64,000 nucleotides of DNA from Nonomuraea muscovyensis (GCF_014207745.1 NZ_JACHJB010000004.1:620001-684000); one strand, 5' to 3'. Shown: positions 50,552-59,584, counted from the first letter of the stretch. A program made the numbers and translations. Notes: generated from the sequence alone by a model not told the origin.

Positions 50552-50670
50552 CCCCCACGGTCCGGGCCACGCCCTTCCGACCGTCCTGAACCGCGCTCCC
50601 GCACCGCGTCGGCCCCTCCCCCGGCCGCTCCGGACCACCCCTCCCCCACTCAGCCGTGTAATACTCCGGC

Positions 50671-51102
50671 ATGGACATGACCTCTTACGCCGAGTGGGCG
50701 GTCCGTCTCGTGAACGACCCCGACGCACCCCCCGCGCTCCGAGGACTGCGCGACGAGCTGGCCGAGGTCTTCGCGGCCGCCTCGGCCGGCGACGAGGATG
50801 CCGTGGCCGCGCTGCTCAACGCCCTGCTCGCGCGCTATCCGGTGCACCCGCGGCTGTCGGCCCACGACGGACAGCGCTGGCATCTGCACCTGGCCGAGGA
50901 CGAGGCGGCGAGCGCCGTGATGGGCCTGGCCGCCGTGGTCGCCGAGCTCGGTGCCGACCGCCTCGGCCGCTGCCAGGAGCCGCGCTGCTCGCGGGCGTAC
51001 CTGGACACCTCCTCCAACCGTTCGCGCCGCTACTGCTCGGCCCGTTGCGCCAGCCGCGCCAACGTCGCGGCCTACCGCGCCCGCCGCCGCGGCGGCCAGT
51101 AG
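50671..51102 (+). CDS. CGNR zinc-finger domain protein
   Basis: 143 residues. The helical ABATE-like N-terminal part is followed by a C-terminal treble-clef-type zinc motif (RCQEPRCSRAYLDTSSNRS, YCSARCASRANVAAYR), the mark of the CGNR family, thought to be stress-related DNA-binding regulators. It overlaps the 3' end of sodX on the other strand by 31 bases. The start is ATG 50671 or 50677. Confidence 0.8.
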   Translation: MDMTSYAEWAVRLVNDPDAPPALRGLRDELAEVFAAASAGDEDAVAALLNALLARYPVHPRLSAHDGQRWHLHLAEDEAASAVMGLAAVVAELGADRLGRCQEPRCSRAYLDTSSNRSRRYCSARCASRANVAAYRARRRGGQ

Positions 51103-51368
51103 CGCAGCACGACCCGGCCCACGATGTCGCCGACCGGCCCGAAGTCCCAGCTGTCGCGCCGCCCGGCGGCCCGCTGGTTGTCGCTCTCCAGCCACCACCC
51201 GTCATCACCGTGCCACCGGGCCCGTTTGACGATCAGCCGGTCGGGGGCGCCGGGCAGCCTGGCCACCACGATGTCGCCCGCCCGGACCCGGGCGCCGCGC
51301 CGCACGAGGAGCCAGTCTCCGGGCAGCAGCGCGGGACGCATCGAGTCGCCCTCGACACGCACTCTCAT
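51072..51368 (-). CDS. sodX: S26-type signal peptidase, Ni-superoxide dismutase maturation protease
   Basis: 98 residues. It has the S26 Ser in VEGDSMRPALLPGDW and the Lys in DRLIVKRARW, and lacks a membrane segment. Its position divergent to sodN fits SodX, the peptidase that removes the N-terminal leader so that the nickel hook can form. It is short compared with usual SodX (about 130-140 residues) because the N-terminus starts just before the Ser motif. Confidence 0.8.
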   Translation of the reverse strand: MRVRVEGDSMRPALLPGDWLLVRRGARVRAGDIVVARLPGAPDRLIVKRARWHGDDGWWLESDNQRAAGRRDSWDFGPVGDIVGRVVLRYWPPRRRAR

Positions 51369-51458
51369 AGGCCGAGACCCCCAACTCCGCAGGCCCTGGG
51401 ACCCGAGTAAGGTCGGTTAGTGGACCAAGCTGACTCAGCATCAAGGAAGGACTTTCTG

Positions 51459-51860
51459 ATGCTCGCACGACTGCTGCGACCCAAGCATGTCGCTTCGGCT
51501 CACTGCGATCTGCCCTGCGGCGTCTACGACCCCGCCCAGGCACGGATCGAAGCCGAGTCCGTCAAGGCGATCATGGAAAAGTACGCGGCCAACGAGGACC
51601 CGGTCTTCCGCGCCCGCGCGCTGACCATCAAGGAGGAGCGGGCCGAGCTGGTCAAGCACCACCTGTGGGTGCTGTGGACCGACTACTTCAAGCCGCCGCA
51701 CCTCGAGACCTACCCCCAGCTCCACCAGCTCTTCTGGGAGGCCACCAAGCTCGCGGGCGCGGCGGGCGCCAAGGGCACGGTGGACGCCGCCAAGGCGGAG
51801 GACCTCCTCGGCAAGATCGACGAGATCTCCAAGATCTTCTGGGAGACCAAGGCCGCGTAA
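51459..51860 (+). CDS. sodN: Nickel superoxide dismutase
   Basis: 133 residues from ATG 51459 with GGAAGGA ahead; the upstream GTG extension is not needed. A 14-residue leader (MLARLLRPKHVASA) precedes the mature start HCDLPCGVYDPAQAR. The nickel hook H-C-x-x-P-C-G-x-Y is intact, so His1, Cys2 and Cys6 of the mature protein should bind Ni. The rest is the family's four-helix bundle. It detoxifies superoxide in the cytosol. A terminator follows directly. Confidence 0.95.
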   Translation: MLARLLRPKHVASAHCDLPCGVYDPAQARIEAESVKAIMEKYAANEDPVFRARALTIKEERAELVKHHLWVLWTDYFKPPHLETYPQLHQLFWEATKLAGAAGAKGTVDAAKAEDLLGKIDEISKIFWETKAA

Positions 51861-51870
51861 AACGGCACAT

Positions 51871-51907
51871 AAGGCTCTGTGTGGCGACGAGCCGCACAGA
51901 GCCTTTT
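51871..51907 (+). terminator. Terminator after sodN
   Basis: AAGGCTCTGTG and CACAGAGCCTT arms with a loop of about 13 bases, followed by TTCC. It lies 10 bases after the sodN stop. Confidence 0.88.
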
Positions 51908-51988
51908 CCGTTGATGGCGAGTCTGATTCGTCCAAGCACCGCTCAGGGGCGGTAAGTTGCAGTCAGCGTCATATACGCGAGGAGGAAC

Positions 51989-52411
51989 GTGACCGAGGAA
52001 ACCGAGACGCGCATGGAAGAGGCCGGCATCCGTGACGTGGTGAGCATCAGGCTCCCCGCGGCGAGCGCTTACCTGTCCGTGCTGCGTACGGCCACGGCGG
52101 GGCTGGCGGCCAGGCTCGACTTCACGCTCGACGAGATCGAGGATCTGCGGATCGCGGTCGACGAGGCGTGCGCGATGCTCCTGGGCGAGGCCGTGCCGGG
52201 CACCGACCTGACCGCCGAGTTCGAGCTGACCGGGCTGGAGATGCAGGTCAGGGTCGAAGTCGTGACGGTCGGCAGCTCCGCGCCCAAACGCGACGACTTC
52301 GCCTGGATGGTCCTGACCGCTCTGGCCGACGACGTGGAAGCGGTGACCGACTCTCCGGACCGTATGGCGATCGTCCTGCGTAAGCGCCGAGGCGCGGCGA
52401 GGCCGGCGTGA
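51989..52411 (+). CDS. RsbW-like anti-sigma factor (degenerate GHKL fold)
   Basis: 140 residues from GTG 51989 with GGAGGAA. The N-box helix reads DLRIAVDEACAML, where canonical RsbW has an Mg-binding Asn; here that position is Met, as in some actinobacterial homologues. The G1/G2 boxes are also hard to see, so kinase activity is doubtful, but sigma-factor binding is likely. Its stop overlaps the sigma gene start (GTGA), the standard partner order. Confidence 0.82.
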   Translation: MTEETETRMEEAGIRDVVSIRLPAASAYLSVLRTATAGLAARLDFTLDEIEDLRIAVDEACAMLLGEAVPGTDLTAEFELTGLEMQVRVEVVTVGSSAPKRDDFAWMVLTALADDVEAVTDSPDRMAIVLRKRRGAARPA

Positions 52412-53208
52412 CGGAAAGGACTGGAGCCATGGCCACCAGCGATCACGCCGTGCCCGACAGGGTCCGCGCCCGCATGCTCTTCGCCGAGCTGGCCGAGCTG
52501 GGCCCCGAGGAGCCGCGTCGGCAGCGCATCCGGGACGAGCTGGTCGAGCTTCACCTTCCGCTGGTCGAATACCTCGCCCGCCGGTTCCGCAACCGGGGCG
52601 AGTGGCTCGACGACCTCACCCAGGTCGCCACGATCGGGCTGATCAAGTCGATCGACCGGTTCGACCTCAACCGCGGCGTGGAGTTCTCCACGTACGCGAC
52701 GCCGACCATCGTGGGCGAGATCAAGCGGCACTTCCGCGACAAGGGCTGGGCGGTCCGCGTGCCGCGCCGGCTGCAGGAGCTGAAGCTCTCGCTGACCAAG
52801 GCGATCAGCGAGCTCTCGCAGCGGGAGGGCCGCGCGCCGACCGTGGCCGAGCTGGCCGCCTTCCTGAAGATGACCGAGGAAGAGGTCCTGGAGGGCCTTG
52901 AGTCGGCCAACGCCTACTCGACCGTCTCGCTCGACGCCCCCGACTCCGGCGACGACGACGCGCCCGCCGTGTCCGACTCGCTCGGCATCGTGGACGAGTC
53001 GCTCGAAGGCGTCGAATACCGCGAGTCGCTCAAGCCGTTGCTCGAACGGCTGCCGCCGCGCGAGAAGCGCATTCTGCTGCTGCGGTTCTTCGGCAACATG
53101 ACCCAGTCCCAGATCGCCACCGAGCTGGGCATCTCGCAGATGCACGTCTCGCGGCTGCTCGCCCGCACGCTGGCGCAGCTGCGCGAGGGCCTCACCGCCG
53201 ACGACTAG
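52408..53208 (+). CDS. SigB/SigF/SigG-family RNA polymerase sigma factor
   Basis: 266 residues from GTG 52408 (coupled to the upstream stop) or ATG 52429 (AAAGGA eight bases ahead). Region 2 is clear (LVEYLARRFRNRGEWLDDL, RFDLNRGVEFSTYATPTIVG), followed by region 3 and a region 4 HTH (MTQSQIATELGISQMHVSRLLARTLAQLR). No region 1. It directs stress or development promoters and is held by the RsbW-like partner. Confidence 0.92.
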   Translation: MTERTGAMATSDHAVPDRVRARMLFAELAELGPEEPRRQRIRDELVELHLPLVEYLARRFRNRGEWLDDLTQVATIGLIKSIDRFDLNRGVEFSTYATPTIVGEIKRHFRDKGWAVRVPRRLQELKLSLTKAISELSQREGRAPTVAELAAFLKMTEEEVLEGLESANAYSTVSLDAPDSGDDDAPAVSDSLGIVDESLEGVEYRESLKPLLERLPPREKRILLLRFFGNMTQSQIATELGISQMHVSRLLARTLAQLREGLTADD

Positions 53209-53364
53209 CGCGGGACACGGCCGTCGTCTCACGTACGGCCGTCCGTCCCGTACTTCCGTGTCCGGCACCTCCGCGTCCCGTGCCGCGCCGTCCCGTTCAC
53301 CGGCTCGCACGCCCACCGGTCCGGCCGGATCGTCACGGCCGCACGACCGTCAGTCCCTGTACGG

Positions 53365-53432
53365 CCGTCACGTCCGTACGCCCGTCAGCCTCGCCCGGCC
53401 GTCACGTCCGTACGCCCGTCAGCCTCGCCCGG
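53365..53432. repeat. 34-bp tandem repeat, two copies
   Basis: Two identical 34-base units at 53365-53398 and 53399-53432, in a stretch with several more CCGTACGGCCGTC-like blocks. It lies just after the stop of a conserved membrane gene on the other strand. The gap 53209-53443 holds no gene. Confidence 0.7.
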
Positions 53433-53443
53433 CCGTACGGTGG

Positions 53444-53827
53444 TCAGTCCTCGCCGATGAGGGCGTGGGTCGTCGGCGGCGCGAGCAGCGACACGAGACC
53501 GACCAGGGCCACCACGAGCAACGGGATCCCCAGCTGCGGCTGGTCCGACTGGATGAGCGTCACGGAGACGGGGATCATGAAGATCTGGGTCAGCACGGCG
53601 GGAGCCCTCCCCCAGCGCTCGGCCCTGAGCAGCCCGCCCCAGGCCACCCAGAGCAGCCCGGCGCCGATCAGCAGCCCGAACACCGCCTCCGCGATGGCCG
53701 TGGTGACGTCGCCGGCCGCCCCGCGGAGCGTCTCCACCACGACGTAGCCGCCGAGGCCCACCGCGACCAGCCCTTCGAGGGCGACGACGACGGCGGCGAC
53801 AACCAGGCTGAGCGGGCGCTTCGACAC
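53444..53827 (-). CDS. Small integral membrane protein
   Basis: 127 residues from GTG 53827. Four membrane segments (about 7-27, 42-62, 73-92 and 100-120) with a short basic N-terminus. Homologues are widespread in actinomycetes but I know of no function. The upstream gap to 54143 (315 bases) holds no gene; it contains the inverted repeat CTGCCGC / GCGGCAG at 53948-53970, possibly a terminator or attenuator hairpin. Confidence 0.7.
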   Translation of the reverse strand: MSKRPLSLVVAAVVVALEGLVAVGLGGYVVVETLRGAAGDVTTAIAEAVFGLLIGAGLLWVAWGGLLRAERWGRAPAVLTQIFMIPVSVTLIQSDQPQLGIPLLVVALVGLVSLLAPPTTHALIGED

Positions 53828-54142
53828 AACCCGCACCCTATCCGCCCGCCGCGCCGGTCGCTGCGCCGACCGGGACGCGGATGCGCCGCGGCCTCTCGGA
53901 GCCGGCACACCCCTCGGGACCTGGCAGGTCGCCCGAAATATCCAGATCTGCCGCGATTTTGCTGCGGCAGCCGCTAGCGTAGCGACCTAGATCGTCGATG
54001 TTCCGGCGCGGTGTCGATCGCCCGCCCGCCATCCGGCGTTCGCCGCCCCCATCGCACGGCGGCTCGAACCCCTCATGAACCGGCAGGGCCGCCCTGCGCA
54101 GTCATGCGGCCCTCGGTGCCGGAGATCAGAAGAAGGAGATAC

Positions 54143-54463
54143 ATGTCGGTCAAGAAGCGTACGGCCAGCCTGTTCCTCGTCGCGGCCCTCGGCACCGCGG
54201 GCCTGGGCGCGGCGAGCACCGCCGCCTCGGCGCAGACCGCCCTCGCCCCCTGCACGGGCAAGAGCGGGCTGCACATCAAGGACAAGGGCGAGACCGGCGG
54301 CAAGGCGTGGGCGGACGTGCTGAACTGCGGCTCGACGAGACTCGTGACGCTTGACATCAACAACGGCCCCGACCCGCTGTGCCGGACGATCAACAAGGGG
54401 AACTGGGCCCGGATCACCGCTCCCACGATCTTCGGCAGCGTCCGCAAGGCGAAGTACTGCTGA
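54143..54463 (+). CDS. Small secreted cysteine-rich protein
   Basis: 106 residues from ATG 54143 with a strong AAGGAG. Signal peptide (MSVKKRTASLFLVAALGTAG to about residue 32), then a compact beta-rich domain with four Cys (LAPCTG, VLNCGS, DPLCRT, AKYC end). The spacing and the terminal Cys resemble tendamistat-like alpha-amylase inhibitors, but similarity is weak and I would not assign that function. It stands alone. Confidence 0.72.
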   Translation: MSVKKRTASLFLVAALGTAGLGAASTAASAQTALAPCTGKSGLHIKDKGETGGKAWADVLNCGSTRLVTLDINNGPDPLCRTINKGNWARITAPTIFGSVRKAKYC

Positions 54464-54616
54464 TCCCCGCCGCACGGCACCGCGCGCACCTCGCGGGCAT
54501 CCTCGCGCGCCGCGGAGGATGCCCGCGGTTCTGCCGGCCCGCCTGACATCACCCCGGGTCCGCAAAATCGGAAATCTGGCGACAAGATAGACAACGATCG
54601 CGGCTACGCTGGCCCC

Positions 54617-55618
54617 ATGCGCGCAATGCTGCTGGTCAACCCCAAGGCGACGACCACGAACTCCCGTACCCGGGACGTGCTGATCCGCGCGCTCGGCGCG
54701 GCCGTGGACCTGACCGTCGAGGAGACCGGCTACCGGGGCCACGCGGCCACGCTGGCCGCCACCGCGCGGGCCAAGGGTTACGACGTGGTGGCCGTGCTGG
54801 GCGGCGACGGGACGATCAACGAGACGGTGAACGGCCTGCTCAACCCCGTCAACGGCCGCCCCTCCCGGCCCGCGGCACCCGCCCCCGCGGCGGCCGGCCA
54901 GGTCCCCGCGCCCACGGCGGCCGCCGGGCGGCCCTCCCTGATCGTCATCCCGGGCGGCAGCGCGAACGTGTTCGCCCGCGGCCTCGGCCTGCCCAACGAT
55001 CCGGTGGAGGCCACCGGAGCGGTGCTTGAGGCGCTGCGGGAGGGGCGCCACAGGACCGTGGGCCTGGGCCAGGCCCTCTGGAACGGCGAAAGCCGATATT
55101 TCACCTTCTGTGCGGGGATGGGGTACGACGCCGAGGTGATCCGCGCGGTCGAGGGGCTCCGCGGCGCGGGACGCAAGGCGACACCCTCCCGCTACGTCAA
55201 CACCGCGCTGCGCCACTACCTGCTGACCGACAAGCGGCACCCCGCCATGACGCTGACCGGCCCCGGCATCCCCAAGGCCGAGGGCGTCTTCATGGCGATC
55301 GTCTCCAACACCTCGCCGTGGACGTACCTGGGCCCCCGGCCGGTCCGGCCGACTCCGTGGGCGAGCTTCGAGACCGGGCTCGACCTGCTCGGGCTCCAGC
55401 GGCTGGGACCGCTGGCGCTGCTGCCGGTGATCCGGCAGATCCTCACCGAGAGTGACGCGCTGCCCTCGGGCAGGCACCTGGTGCAGCTCCACGACGAGCA
55501 GGAGTTCACCCTCACCGCGAGCCGCCCGGTGGCCTTCGAGCTGGACGGCGACTACCTGGGAGAGCGGGAGTCCGTAACGTTCCGGTCTACCCCGGATGCG
55601 TTACAAGTGCTGGTCTAG
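54617..55618 (+). CDS. Diacylglycerol kinase-like lipid kinase
   Basis: 333 residues. The DAGK catalytic domain is clear: LLVNPKATTTNSRTRD, VVAVLGGDGTINETVNG and IVIPGGSANVFARGLGLPN. The second domain has MGYDAEVIRAVEG and the late ELDGDYLGER. It phosphorylates a lipid (diacylglycerol or a related lipid) at the membrane. An Ala/Pro-rich loop at about 80-105 lies between the first motifs. Confidence 0.9.
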   Translation: MRAMLLVNPKATTTNSRTRDVLIRALGAAVDLTVEETGYRGHAATLAATARAKGYDVVAVLGGDGTINETVNGLLNPVNGRPSRPAAPAPAAAGQVPAPTAAAGRPSLIVIPGGSANVFARGLGLPNDPVEATGAVLEALREGRHRTVGLGQALWNGESRYFTFCAGMGYDAEVIRAVEGLRGAGRKATPSRYVNTALRHYLLTDKRHPAMTLTGPGIPKAEGVFMAIVSNTSPWTYLGPRPVRPTPWASFETGLDLLGLQRLGPLALLPVIRQILTESDALPSGRHLVQLHDEQEFTLTASRPVAFELDGDYLGERESVTFRSTPDALQVLV

Positions 55619-55892
55619 CTCGTTACATTCGGTCATTGTGTGACGCATACGACATCCATTACGGCCAAAACTTCGGCCCGACCCCTTGCGTGCACTCAGC
55701 GTGGCTGAAAGGCTCAACACTGACGTCGGAACGTAGGACGTTTGACCCGAACCCCGAGGTCGTTCCGCCCGTCGGGGGAACAAGCCCGGTCCAACTCAAG
55801 GGATCGGGTCCCTGTTCGCCCGCGTTAGTGAAACTCTTCACAAAGTAGTGGCCGCACGGAGCACACAGGCTCCATCTACTAAGGAGTGACGC

Positions 55893-56147
55893 ATGGACTG
55901 GCGCCATGTAGCCGCCTGCCGTGACGTGGACCCCGAGCTGTTCTTCCCGATCGGCAACACCGGCCCCGCACTCATGCAGATCGAGGAGGCCAAGCAGGTC
56001 TGCCGGTCGTGCCCGGCCGTCGACGCCTGCCTGAAGTGGGCCCTCGAGTCCGGCCAGGACGCCGGCGTCTGGGGCGGCCTGAGCGAGGACGAGCGCCGCG
56101 CGCTCAAGCGCCGCACGGCCCGTGCCCGCGCCCGCGCCTCCGCCTGA
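55893..56147 (+). CDS. wblE: WhiB-family protein (WhiB1/WblE type)
   Basis: 84 residues. The four Fe-S cluster Cys are in AACRDVDPE, QVCRSCPAVDAC (Cys9, 37, 40 and 46), followed by the G[VI]WGG turn (VWGGLSEDERR) and a basic C-terminal tail. The short length and FPIGNTGPA-type loop match the WhiB1/WblE group, an essential NO-responsive regulator in mycobacteria. It binds DNA with a sigma-factor domain partner. The 274-base upstream region (55619-55892) has no gene and should hold its promoters. Confidence 0.88.
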   Translation: MDWRHVAACRDVDPELFFPIGNTGPALMQIEEAKQVCRSCPAVDACLKWALESGQDAGVWGGLSEDERRALKRRTARARARASA

Positions 56148-56155
56148 CCCGCACC

Positions 56156-56220
56156 GCCTGACCCCACTGCTTGACCCCACTGCTTGACCTCATCACCTGA
56201 CCCCATCGCCTGACCCACGG
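56156..56220. repeat. 13-bp tandem repeat right after the whiB-type gene
   Basis: Five units at 56156, 56169, 56182, 56195 and 56208, each close to GCTTGACCCCACT, plus a 14-base variant that overlaps the whiB stop at 56142-56155. The rest of the gap to 56406 is GC-rich with no gene seen. Confidence 0.8.
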
Positions 56221-56406
56221 TCCGGCCTCCACCGGCCAGACCTGCCCGGCGCCTGGCCCGTCCCGGCCCGAGCCACCCGCTGATCCAGTCGGCCACACCT
56301 GAAGATCCAGCAACGACCAGGCCCGCGCCGCGTCCGGCGCCCGGACGCGGCGTCCAGCCCTCTCGGGCGACCCGGAACCGCCCCGGCGCGCGAGGCCGGG
56401 CGGGCC

Positions 56407-57915
56407 TCACGAGGCGGGCAGCGGGATCGACAGCGTGACCTCCGTGCCGCCGCCCTCGCGCCGCTCGATCGCGAGCTTGCCCGACAGCTCCCCCACCACC
56501 AGCGTGCGCACGATCTGCAGGCCCAGGCTCGTCGTGCTGTCGAGGTCGAAGTCGTCCGGCACGCCCTGGCCGTCGTCCCAGACGACCACGTTGAGCCGGT
56601 CGGCCTCCGGCTGGACCACCACCTGCAGCCGCTTCGGATGCCCGTGCTGCAGCGCGTTCTGCAGCAGTTCGGTGAGGGCCATCGCCAGCGGCGTGGCGAT
56701 CAGCGACGGCAGCACCCCGAACGCGCCCACCCGGCGCGGCGTCACCGCCGCCTCGGCCGACGACACCTCACCGGCCATCGCGATCACCCGGTCGGCGATG
56801 TCGTCGAAGTCGACGAACTCCTCCGGCGCGTGGGACAGCGTCTCGTGCACGATCGCGATGGAGCCGACCCGCCGGACGGCCTCCTCCAGCGCCTCGCGCC
56901 CCTCGGGGACGCGCAGCCGCCGCGCCTGGAGCCTGAGCAGGGCGGCCACGGTCTGCAGGTTGTTCTTGACGCGGTGGTGGATCTCGCGGATCGTCGCGTC
57001 CTTGGTCATCAGCTCGCGTTCGCGCCGTCGCAGCTCGGTCACGTCACGGATGAGCACCAGCGCGCCGATGCGCCCGCCGCCGACGATCAGCGGGATGGCC
57101 CGGAGCTGGACGATCGTGCCGCCGGACTCGACCTCGGTCTCCTTGGCCGCGCGCCCGCTGGCCACGATCATGAGGTCCTCGTTGATGGGCTCGTCCGAAT
57201 AGCAGAGCTGCGCCGTGACGCGGCCCAGCTCGGCGCCCACCAGGTCGGCGTGCAGCCCCAGGCGCCGGTAGGCCGACAGGGCGTTCGGCGAGGCGTACGT
57301 CACCCGGCCGGCCCGGTCGAGCCGCAGCAGGCCGTCGCCGACGCGCGGCGAGCGGACGAGGATCGGTTCCTCGCCGGAGAACGGGAAGCGGCCCTCGGCG
57401 ACCATCTGCGCCAGGTCGGAGGCGCTCTGCAGGTAGGTCAGCTCCAGGCGGGACGGGGTGCGGGCGGACGACAGGTTGGTGGAGCGCTGGATGACCGCGA
57501 GGAAGCGGCCCTCGCCGCCCGGCAGGGCCCGCCGTACCGGGATGGTCTCCTCGCGCACGGGCACGCCCGTGGACCAGTCGGGGTCGCCCTCGCGGCAGAT
57601 GCGCCGCTCGTTCCAGGCGGTGTCGATGAGCTGGCGCTCGCCCCGGGCGACGACCGTGCCGACGACGTCGTCGTGGTAGACGGTGGGGCCGGTGGTGGGC
57701 CGCATCTGCGCGATCGCGATCCACCCGTCGCCGTGCTCCATGTCGCAACCGCCCGCGGGCTCCTTCGACGAAGGCAGCAACGGCGCCCACAGGACGAGGT
57801 CGGCGAACGACAGGTCGGCGAGCAGCTGCCAGTCGGAGACCAGCGAGTGCAGCCATTCGAGGTCCGCCGCGTCGAGTGAGGTGTGGCGGACGACGAGGTC
57901 GCTGAGTGTGGGCAC
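56407..57915 (-). CDS. pdtaS: Sensor histidine kinase PdtaS
   Basis: 502 residues from GTG 57915 (homologues start at the same VPTLSDLV). A GAF-like domain (VPTLSDLVVRHTSLDAADLE), a PAS domain (GLLRLDRAGRVTYASPNALSAY), then the HisKA_2 dimer helix with the phospho-His in TIREIHHRVKNNLQTVA, and an HATPase domain (ALTELLQNALQHG, VVWDDGQGVPDDF). Soluble, no membrane segments. In mycobacteria its partner is the RNA-binding antiterminator PdtaR; that gene is not in this window. Confidence 0.9.
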   Translation of the reverse strand: MPTLSDLVVRHTSLDAADLEWLHSLVSDWQLLADLSFADLVLWAPLLPSSKEPAGGCDMEHGDGWIAIAQMRPTTGPTVYHDDVVGTVVARGERQLIDTAWNERRICREGDPDWSTGVPVREETIPVRRALPGGEGRFLAVIQRSTNLSSARTPSRLELTYLQSASDLAQMVAEGRFPFSGEEPILVRSPRVGDGLLRLDRAGRVTYASPNALSAYRRLGLHADLVGAELGRVTAQLCYSDEPINEDLMIVASGRAAKETEVESGGTIVQLRAIPLIVGGGRIGALVLIRDVTELRRRERELMTKDATIREIHHRVKNNLQTVAALLRLQARRLRVPEGREALEEAVRRVGSIAIVHETLSHAPEEFVDFDDIADRVIAMAGEVSSAEAAVTPRRVGAFGVLPSLIATPLAMALTELLQNALQHGHPKRLQVVVQPEADRLNVVVWDDGQGVPDDFDLDSTTSLGLQIVRTLVVGELSGKLAIERREGGGTEVTLSIPLPAS

Positions 57916-57976
57916 GAGTGCATCATGCGTGGTTCTCCCCTCAACGACCAAACCGGCCCCCTGATTGAATGCGCAC

Positions 57977-58696
57977 ATGGATCCCCTGGCAGGGCTTCGC
58001 GAGGCCACCGCGGACCGGCAGGCCGCGGGGCTGCGGCGCGTGCTCCGGCCGCGCACCCCCGACGGCGACCTCGCGCCGGTGGCCGAGCCGGCGGAGGCCG
58101 TCGGGCGGCACGGCGCCCTGCTCGTGGTGGCCGAGGCCCACTCCCTCGGCGTCGTCGGCGAAGATGGACGCGGCCTGGTGCACTCATCCGGACTTTTCGG
58201 GGCATCTCACATTGTGAGAACCGTCACACTGTCCACATCCCTGGGATCGCAGGGCGGGGCCGTGCTCGGCGAGCCGGAGGTGATCGACACGTTGATCGAC
58301 ACGGGCAGGTCGTTCATCTTCGACACCGGTCTGGCACCCGCCTCGGTTGCCGCCGCATCGGCCGCTGCGGATATCCTTCAGCATCAGCCTGAGCTGCCTG
58401 GACGCGCGCGTCTGAGGGCGGGCGAGCTGGCCGCCATGGTCCGCGAGCTCGGCCTGGAGACGAGCGAGCCGGCGGGCGCGGTCGTGCCCGTGGTGCTCGG
58501 CCCGCCCGAGACCGCGCTGGCCGCCGCCGCCACCTGTGCGGAGCTGGGGGTACGCGTGGGTTGCTTCCGCCCGCCCTCGGCGCCGGAAGGCCGGTCTTGC
58601 CTGCGGTTGACCGCTCGGGCCAATCTGAGTTCCGATGATCTCGCGGTGATCAGACACGCCCTCACCGCCGTGGCAGAAGTGAAGGTGAGAGCGTGA
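57977..58696 (+). pseudogene. bioF: Internally deleted bioF (8-amino-7-oxononanoate synthase) remnant
   Basis: 239 residues in one open frame from ATG 57977. The first 30 residues (MDPLAGLREATADRQAAGLR) match the start of BioF. They are joined at about PDGDLAP to the C-terminal half, from APVAEPAEAVGRHGALL onward through FIFDTGLAPASVAAA to the end. About 145 residues of the PLP-binding core are missing in frame. The Asp that contacts PLP is changed (VVDDAH to VVAEAH) and the PLP Lys is lost (TLSTSLGSQGG, where SK is expected). It cannot be an active BioF. Its stop overlaps the dasR-like start (GTGA). Confidence 0.75.
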
Positions 58697-59412
58697 CCGA
58701 CGACGGCCCTCGCGTACCGAAGTACTACGACGTGAAGCGGAGCCTGCTGGAGCTCACGAAGAGCCTGCCCGCCGGCAGCGCGCTGCCTCCCGAGCGGGCG
58801 CTGGCCGTACGGTTCGAGACCTCCCGCACCACCGTCCGCCAGGCCCTCACCGAGCTGGTCGTGGAGGGGCGGCTGCTGCGCATCCAGGGCAAGGGCACGT
58901 TCGTCGCCCAGCCGAAGGTCGCGCAGGTGCTGCAGCTCACCTCCTACATCGGCGACCTGCGCACCGCCGGCCTGGAGCCCGACACCAAGATCCTGGAGAT
59001 CGGCTACATCACGGCGGACGAGGCGCTGGCCCGCCGCCTGGCCATCAACCCGGGCGGCCGCGTGCTGCGCATCCACCGGCTCAGGCTGGCCAACGGCGAG
59101 CCGGTCTCGATCGACACCACCCACCTGTCGGCCCGCCGCTTCCCCCGGCTGCGCCGCGAGCTGGAGGTGCACTCGTCGCTGTACGAGACGCTGCACAACG
59201 CCTACAACGTGCGGCTCACGGACGCCGAGGAGATCATCGAGACGGTGCTGGCGACCCCGTACGACGCCAAGGCCCTCGGCGTGGACGTCGGCCTGCCGAT
59301 GCTGCTGCTCACCCGCCATGCCTTCGACGCCGACGGCAACCCGGTCGAGTGGGCCCAGTCCCTCTACCGCGGCGACCGCTACAAGTTCGTCACGCGTCTG
59401 CGCCGTCCGTGA
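58693..59412 (+). CDS. dasR: GntR/HutC-family regulator, DasR-like
   Basis: 239 residues from GTG 58693. It is close to Streptomyces DasR throughout: RVPKYYDVKRSLLELT, the winged HTH PPERALAVRFETSRTTVRQALTELVVEGRL and IQGKGTFVA, then a UTRA effector domain with YITADEALARRL, ETVLATPYDA and the end YRGDRYKFVTRLRRP. DasR senses glucosamine-6-phosphate and controls chitin and GlcNAc use and antibiotic genes. Orthology is my inference from sequence. The gene overlaps the bioF remnant. Confidence 0.82.
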   Translation: MTDDGPRVPKYYDVKRSLLELTKSLPAGSALPPERALAVRFETSRTTVRQALTELVVEGRLLRIQGKGTFVAQPKVAQVLQLTSYIGDLRTAGLEPDTKILEIGYITADEALARRLAINPGGRVLRIHRLRLANGEPVSIDTTHLSARRFPRLRRELEVHSSLYETLHNAYNVRLTDAEEIIETVLATPYDAKALGVDVGLPMLLLTRHAFDADGNPVEWAQSLYRGDRYKFVTRLRRP

Positions 59413-59584
59413 CCCGTCTCCTCCCGTCACGGCACGGCCGGCGGCACCGCCACCCGCCGCACGGGGCTGAGGGCCTCCAGGAGGACGCCCGCTGACCGGA
59501 TGACGTCGGGCCCGCCGTCACGGCGTCCCGCGGGCCGCAGGAGCCCTCCAGGGGGACCCGGGCCGGGCCGCCTAGGCTGGGCGG

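Noticed and set aside
57977..58696. Treating this frame as a functional PLP enzyme
   Set aside because: The pyridoxal Lys and Asp are both changed and the core is missing, although the frame is open.
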